This document shows positions 9,026 through 11,521 of a stretch of DNA of 11,521 nucleotides, piece by piece. The notes below the pieces were generated by a model, which searched no databases, was not told the DNA's origin, and worked only from the letters and a program-made list of their open reading frames with translations. How positions within the stretch are numbered: position 1 is the first letter of the stretch; every line of letters begins with the position of its first letter. This stretch comes from CAYTLW01 sp964438735 (GTDB lineage: Bacteria; Myxococcota_A; UBA9042): positions 1 to 11,521 of the forward strand of contig CAYTLW010000188.1 in the NCBI GenBank assembly GCA_964438735.1. The letters run 5' to 3'. A program made the translations under genes and the position numbers.

Positions 9026-10558
9026 TCACGGTCGAACCACCTCATATCGCGTTGCGGGTCCGGCGCCGACCCTCCGGAGCAGCCCGAGTCCTGTCAGCCG
9101 TTTGAGATGGTTGAGGGCCGTTCGGTTGGGCAGACCCAGCGCGGCCGCGTACTCCGCAGACGTGACGGTGTCTCTGCCCGCCAGCCAGGCCCAGCCCGAT
9201 CGCTCGGCAGTGCTCAACTGGGCAAGGACGCTGCTGTCCGTTGCCTCGACCACGCTCTCAGCGCTCGGGTACAGGGTGAGAACCACGTACGGGTCTTCCC
9301 AAGAGTAGTTCGGCGGCGGCAGTCCCGCCTCCGCTGCCCGGGTTCTCATCGACTTCAGCCCGAGGCCCCGCTCTTCCGCGAGCTTCATCTTGGCGAACAC
9401 GAAGTGCAGCACGGGATTCCGACTCAGCATCGGCGCGTCGAACGCCCGCAGTTGCTCCATCGTGATCGGCTCCACGGGCGAGCCGGGGCTCATGACCACG
9501 ATCTTCTCCGGACTGGCAGCGACCTGGCACTTCGCACCCTCGATGGCGAAGTCGCGATGCACCAGGGCGTTAACGATCCCTTCTCGTAGGATCTCGAAGA
9601 GCGCCTCGTTGGCGTCCCTGCGCTGTGCCTGCGTGCGATCGATCGGGTTGGGCAGCTTGTCCTTCAGCCACTGCAACGCCTGCTCGGGGGCAAATACCGC
9701 GGGGCCCTCGAAGTCGCGCGTCTCCTCCCGGCCACCGGCGAGGTGAATCGTCCCCAGCAGGCCCGCCTGCGGCATGCTCGCTCGAGGCTCGCGGCCGAAC
9801 AGAACGAGACCGAAGCCCGTTGGAGCGAGACGACCATCCACCTCGCGAAGAAGGCCTTGGGCCAGCAGCCGGCGGCTGAACGACTCCGATCCGACGGGAT
9901 CGGGGATGCCGGCCAGTTCCCGATATCGCTCCAGTGCTGAATCGTCGAAGTCCTGTATCTGAGCGGCGGCGAGAGCCTCCTCCAGCTTCGAGAGGACGAT
10001 CGGCTCCTTCTTCTCCCGGGCTTCCGCGGCTCGCGCCTCGGCCTGTTCGATGAAGTCCTTGTTCGCGTCCAGGATCGCCTCCTGGAGGTCGCGATCGAAC
10101 ATGCGGACCTTCACGCCGCTGTCCTGCAGGTACTTGATGCCCTTGCGATCGACCGTCGGGTCGGGATCCTCGAGCCCGACCCACACCTCCTCGATCCTCG
10201 CGAGCACGATCCGCTCGGCGCAGCTGAGCTTCGGGTCACGCCGAGATCCCGGCGCGCATGGCTCCAGGGTGCTGAACAGCACCGCGCCGTCGAGCTTGTT
10301 GCTTCGGTTCTTCCGTTCAAGCAGCGTGAACTCGGCGTGGTCGCCCTGTCGAAGCTCGCCTCGTGACGCCGACTCGATCATGCCGTCCGCCTTCACGAGC
10401 ACCGCGCCCACCAGCGGGCTCGCCTTGCCGTCGTCACGAGGCTCAGGGATCGACACCCTCATGATGGAGACGGCCATCTCCATCATCTTCCTCGCGTCGA
10501 GCTTCGAAGCCTCGCCCTGGGCGCCGCGCTTCGTGGTCTTCGCACTACTCCTCGCCAT
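9026..10558 (-). CDS. RibD-like deaminase fused to Schlafen/RecG-type ATPase and winged helix
   Basis: This is a 510-residue multidomain protein. Residues about 22-165 form a zinc-dependent cytidine/RibD-type deaminase domain with HAE (74-76), PC at 100-101 and Cys113; the stretch DPTVDRKGIKYLQDSGV is especially RibD-like. A charged, probably helical linker follows (about 166-200). Residues about 310-430 match the ATP-binding C-terminal domain found in Schlafen-AlbA/RecG-like regulators: REGIVNALVHRDF (325-337), MSPGSPV (356-362), RNPVL (380-384) and EERGLGL (395-401). A winged helix ends the protein (about 445-508). The usual AlbA_2 domain is absent, and the deaminase takes its place. No RibD reductase domain is present. 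The start at 10558 has GGAGAAGG upstream; an in-frame ATG at 10591 has none. It overlaps the upstream HTH gene by 14 nt. Catalysis is plausible from the intact motifs, but the substrate is unknown. Confidence 0.85.
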   Translation of the reverse strand: MARSSAKTTKRGAQGEASKLDARKMMEMAVSIMRVSIPEPRDDGKASPLVGAVLVKADGMIESASRGELRQGDHAEFTLLERKNRSNKLDGAVLFSTLEPCAPGSRRDPKLSCAERIVLARIEEVWVGLEDPDPTVDRKGIKYLQDSGVKVRMFDRDLQEAILDANKDFIEQAEARAAEAREKKEPIVLSKLEEALAAAQIQDFDDSALERYRELAGIPDPVGSESFSRRLLAQGLLREVDGRLAPTGFGLVLFGREPRASMPQAGLLGTIHLAGGREETRDFEGPAVFAPEQALQWLKDKLPNPIDRTQAQRRDANEALFEILREGIVNALVHRDFAIEGAKCQVAASPEKIVVMSPGSPVEPITMEQLRAFDAPMLSRNPVLHFVFAKMKLAEERGLGLKSMRTRAAEAGLPPPNYSWEDPYVVLTLYPSAESVVEATDSSVLAQLSTAERSGWAWLAGRDTVTSAEYAAALGLPNRTALNHLKRLTGLGLLRRVGAGPATRYEVVRP

Positions 10559-10745
10559 CGCGGCCTTCTCCCCGACCGCGCGGCCGGGCATCGATCCACC
10601 CGTCGAGCTCGACTCGCCGGATGCGCCACTGGCCGCGCACCTTGAACGCCGGCAGCTCGCCCCGCTGCGCCATGGAGTACACCGTCTTGTCCGCCAGCTT
10701 CAGCAGGACGGCGACTTCCTTGATGGTCAGCAACTCGTCGGTCAT
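10545..10745 (-). CDS. Small excisionase/MerR-type helix-turn-helix protein
   Basis: This 66-residue protein has the HTH_17 (excisionase-like) pattern: LLTIKEVAVLLKLADKTVYS (5-24), then GELPAFKVRGQWRIRRVELD (29-48) and W50. Such proteins bind DNA with a winged MerR-like domain and serve as regulators or recombination directionality factors. The C-terminal tail is rich in Arg, Gly and Glu. The ATG at 10745 has GGAGAG (10756-10751) upstream. The frame stays open back to 10979, but that part runs antisense to a transposase relic. Its last 14 nt overlap the start of the deaminase-ATPase gene, so the two are probably co-translated. No integrase gene lies next to it, so a regulator of its own operon is the likelier role (inference). 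Confidence 0.85.
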   Translation of the reverse strand: MTDELLTIKEVAVLLKLADKTVYSMAQRGELPAFKVRGQWRIRRVELDGWIDARPRGRGEGRDGEE

Positions 10746-10750
10746 CGAGG

Positions 10751-10829
10751 CTCTCCAGGCACGGCGGACTACGCCCCGGTGCCAGATTCCAATGCACGGC
10801 ACGATACTCCAAGGCCTGGCGCTCAACAA
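10751..10829 (-). promoter_or_regulatory. Leader and weak promoter of the HTH/deaminase operon
   Basis: On the - strand TTGTTG (10829-10824) and TATCGT (10806-10801) are 17 bp apart and could be -35 and -10, though both match poorly. The leader holds an imperfect fold-back, GGCACGGCG (10758-10766) with CGCC and GTGCC (10772-10783, 3-nt bulge), next to the Shine-Dalgarno GGAGAG. This may be an operator or an RNA structure controlling translation. Both readings are tentative. Confidence 0.2.
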
Positions 10830-10848
10830 CCGTCGTCGAAGGAGAAGG

Positions 10849-11450
10849 AACTCGGGCGTCCGGATCGGCCCTCTGGCCAGGGACGCCTTGGAGCGGCTCT
10901 GCAGGTACATCTTGAGGCCAGCGCTGTGCAACGCCCGCATGGAGCGGCTCGCGGACGGGCGCATTGTCGTCAAGCTCAAACGGACCTGGTCGAGCGACTT
11001 TCGCGAGCCGAGGCATGTGGTATTCCCACATGCTGAGGTGGCACCACGAAGAAGATATTTGAGCCCCTCGATCTACTCGCGAAAATAGCTGCATTGATTC
11101 CACTACCTGGCCGGAATCTGCTGCGCTACAACGGTCAATTCGCCCCCCAGGGCCGTTGGCGCGACCAGGTGGTCATCCGCCCGCGAAAGCGCAAGAAGGC
11201 CGGCTGCCCCGCAGGTCCAGAGGAGCAGCGCAAAAAAATGCGCTGGGCCGAATTACTCAAGAGGGCGTTTTTGTTTGACATACTGGAATGTCATCGCTGC
11301 CAGGGCCGCCGCGAGTTAATCGCCGTCATCAAGGACAGCGACACGGTGACCAGGATCCTCGACCACGTCGGCATCAACAGCACTCCGCCACGTTTCGAAC
11401 CCGCTCGCGCCCCACCGCAGCAGCACTGGTGCCAAGACGACTGGGGCTGA
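10849..11450 (+). pseudogene. IS91-family transposase, C-terminal remnant with frameshift
   Basis: Two frames together give the C-terminal third of an IS91-type (Y2 HUH) transposase. The first, from about 10849, reads SGVRIGPLARDALERLCRYI, then RMERLADGRIVVKLKRTWS and RHVVF, ending at 11025. The second resumes at 11061 with EPLDLLAKIAALIPLPGRN, then LLRYNGQFAPQGRWRDQVV, RWAELLKRAFLFDILECHRC and RILDHVGI, and stops at 11450. The catalytic tyrosine region and the N-terminal zinc-finger part would lie further upstream and are missing, so the gene is truncated. A 35-bp addition at 11026-11060 causes the frame change. A product from the ATG at 11094 would be a fragment of 118 residues. The relic's truncated left end is next to the promoter region of the divergent HTH/deaminase operon. 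Confidence 0.85.
11014..11060. repeat. Small insertion flanked by TATTC/TATTT in the IS91 relic
   Basis: The conserved HVVF-EPLDLL protein junction is broken by 11026-11060. The added 30 bp lie between TATTC (11021-11025) and TATTT (11056-11060), which look like a 5-bp target duplication with one change. A perfect inverted repeat, CATGTGG-TATTC-CCACATG (11014-11032), spans the left edge. It may be the scar of a small insertion. Confidence 0.45.
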
Positions 11451-11521
11451 GCACCAGCACACCTCACCTGCCACAGCCTCCACGACCGCAACCGGCCGGC
11501 TGCCAACCGACTCGGAACGGC
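11451..11521. other. Right edge of window, nothing recognised
   Basis: After the IS91 relic stop only 71 bp remain. They contain no gene or clear repeat. The IS91 terminus could lie here or just beyond, but no terminal hairpin was identified. Confidence 0.4.

Overview
The window looks like a fragment of a high-GC myxobacterial (Myxococcota) genome. The best clue is the secreted subtilase, whose C-terminus is a MYXO-CTERM sorting signal behind Cys/Asp-rich metal-binding-type repeats. Carboxypeptidase-regulatory-like repeat proteins and DDE and IS91-type transposases of kinds common in that phylum fit as well. A run of 10 N between poor-quality, partly duplicated contig ends points to a draft or metagenome-derived assembly.

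Layout. At 74-1249 (-) lies an AAA+/DUF4143 ATPase with a large palindrome over its promoter. At 1250-1565 the window holds that control region and a small, strongly cationic reading frame (+) with a near-perfect ribosome binding site. At 1566-6128 (-) is a two-gene, translationally coupled cell-envelope operon: a subtilisin-like protease with a lipobox and a MYXO-CTERM tail, then a membrane-anchored protein with six beta-sandwich repeats and a C-terminal PDZ domain. The second gene is split by the assembly gap, but merging the duplicated ends restores one 659-residue frame.

From about 6300 to 11450 the region becomes accessory: a transposase 5' relic (6329-6436, -), a higB-higA toxin-antitoxin operon (6654-7262, +), an insertion sequence with imperfect terminal repeats (7457-8804) whose transposase is interrupted by an 85-bp hairpin-rich insertion, a cluster of ATCCCGCC palindromes (8851-8993), a two-gene operon on the - strand (small HTH protein, then a RibD-like deaminase fused to a Schlafen/RecG-type ATPase and a winged helix), and a degraded IS91-family transposase (+) up to 11450.

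The most interesting candidate system is the HTH / deaminase-ATPase operon at 9026-10745. Its domain order is unusual, its genes overlap, and it sits among transposon relics and a toxin-antitoxin pair, which is the setting of many defence or stress modules. Its function is not known from the sequence. The envelope operon is a second candidate: its protease carries two anchoring signals and is made together with a PDZ partner.
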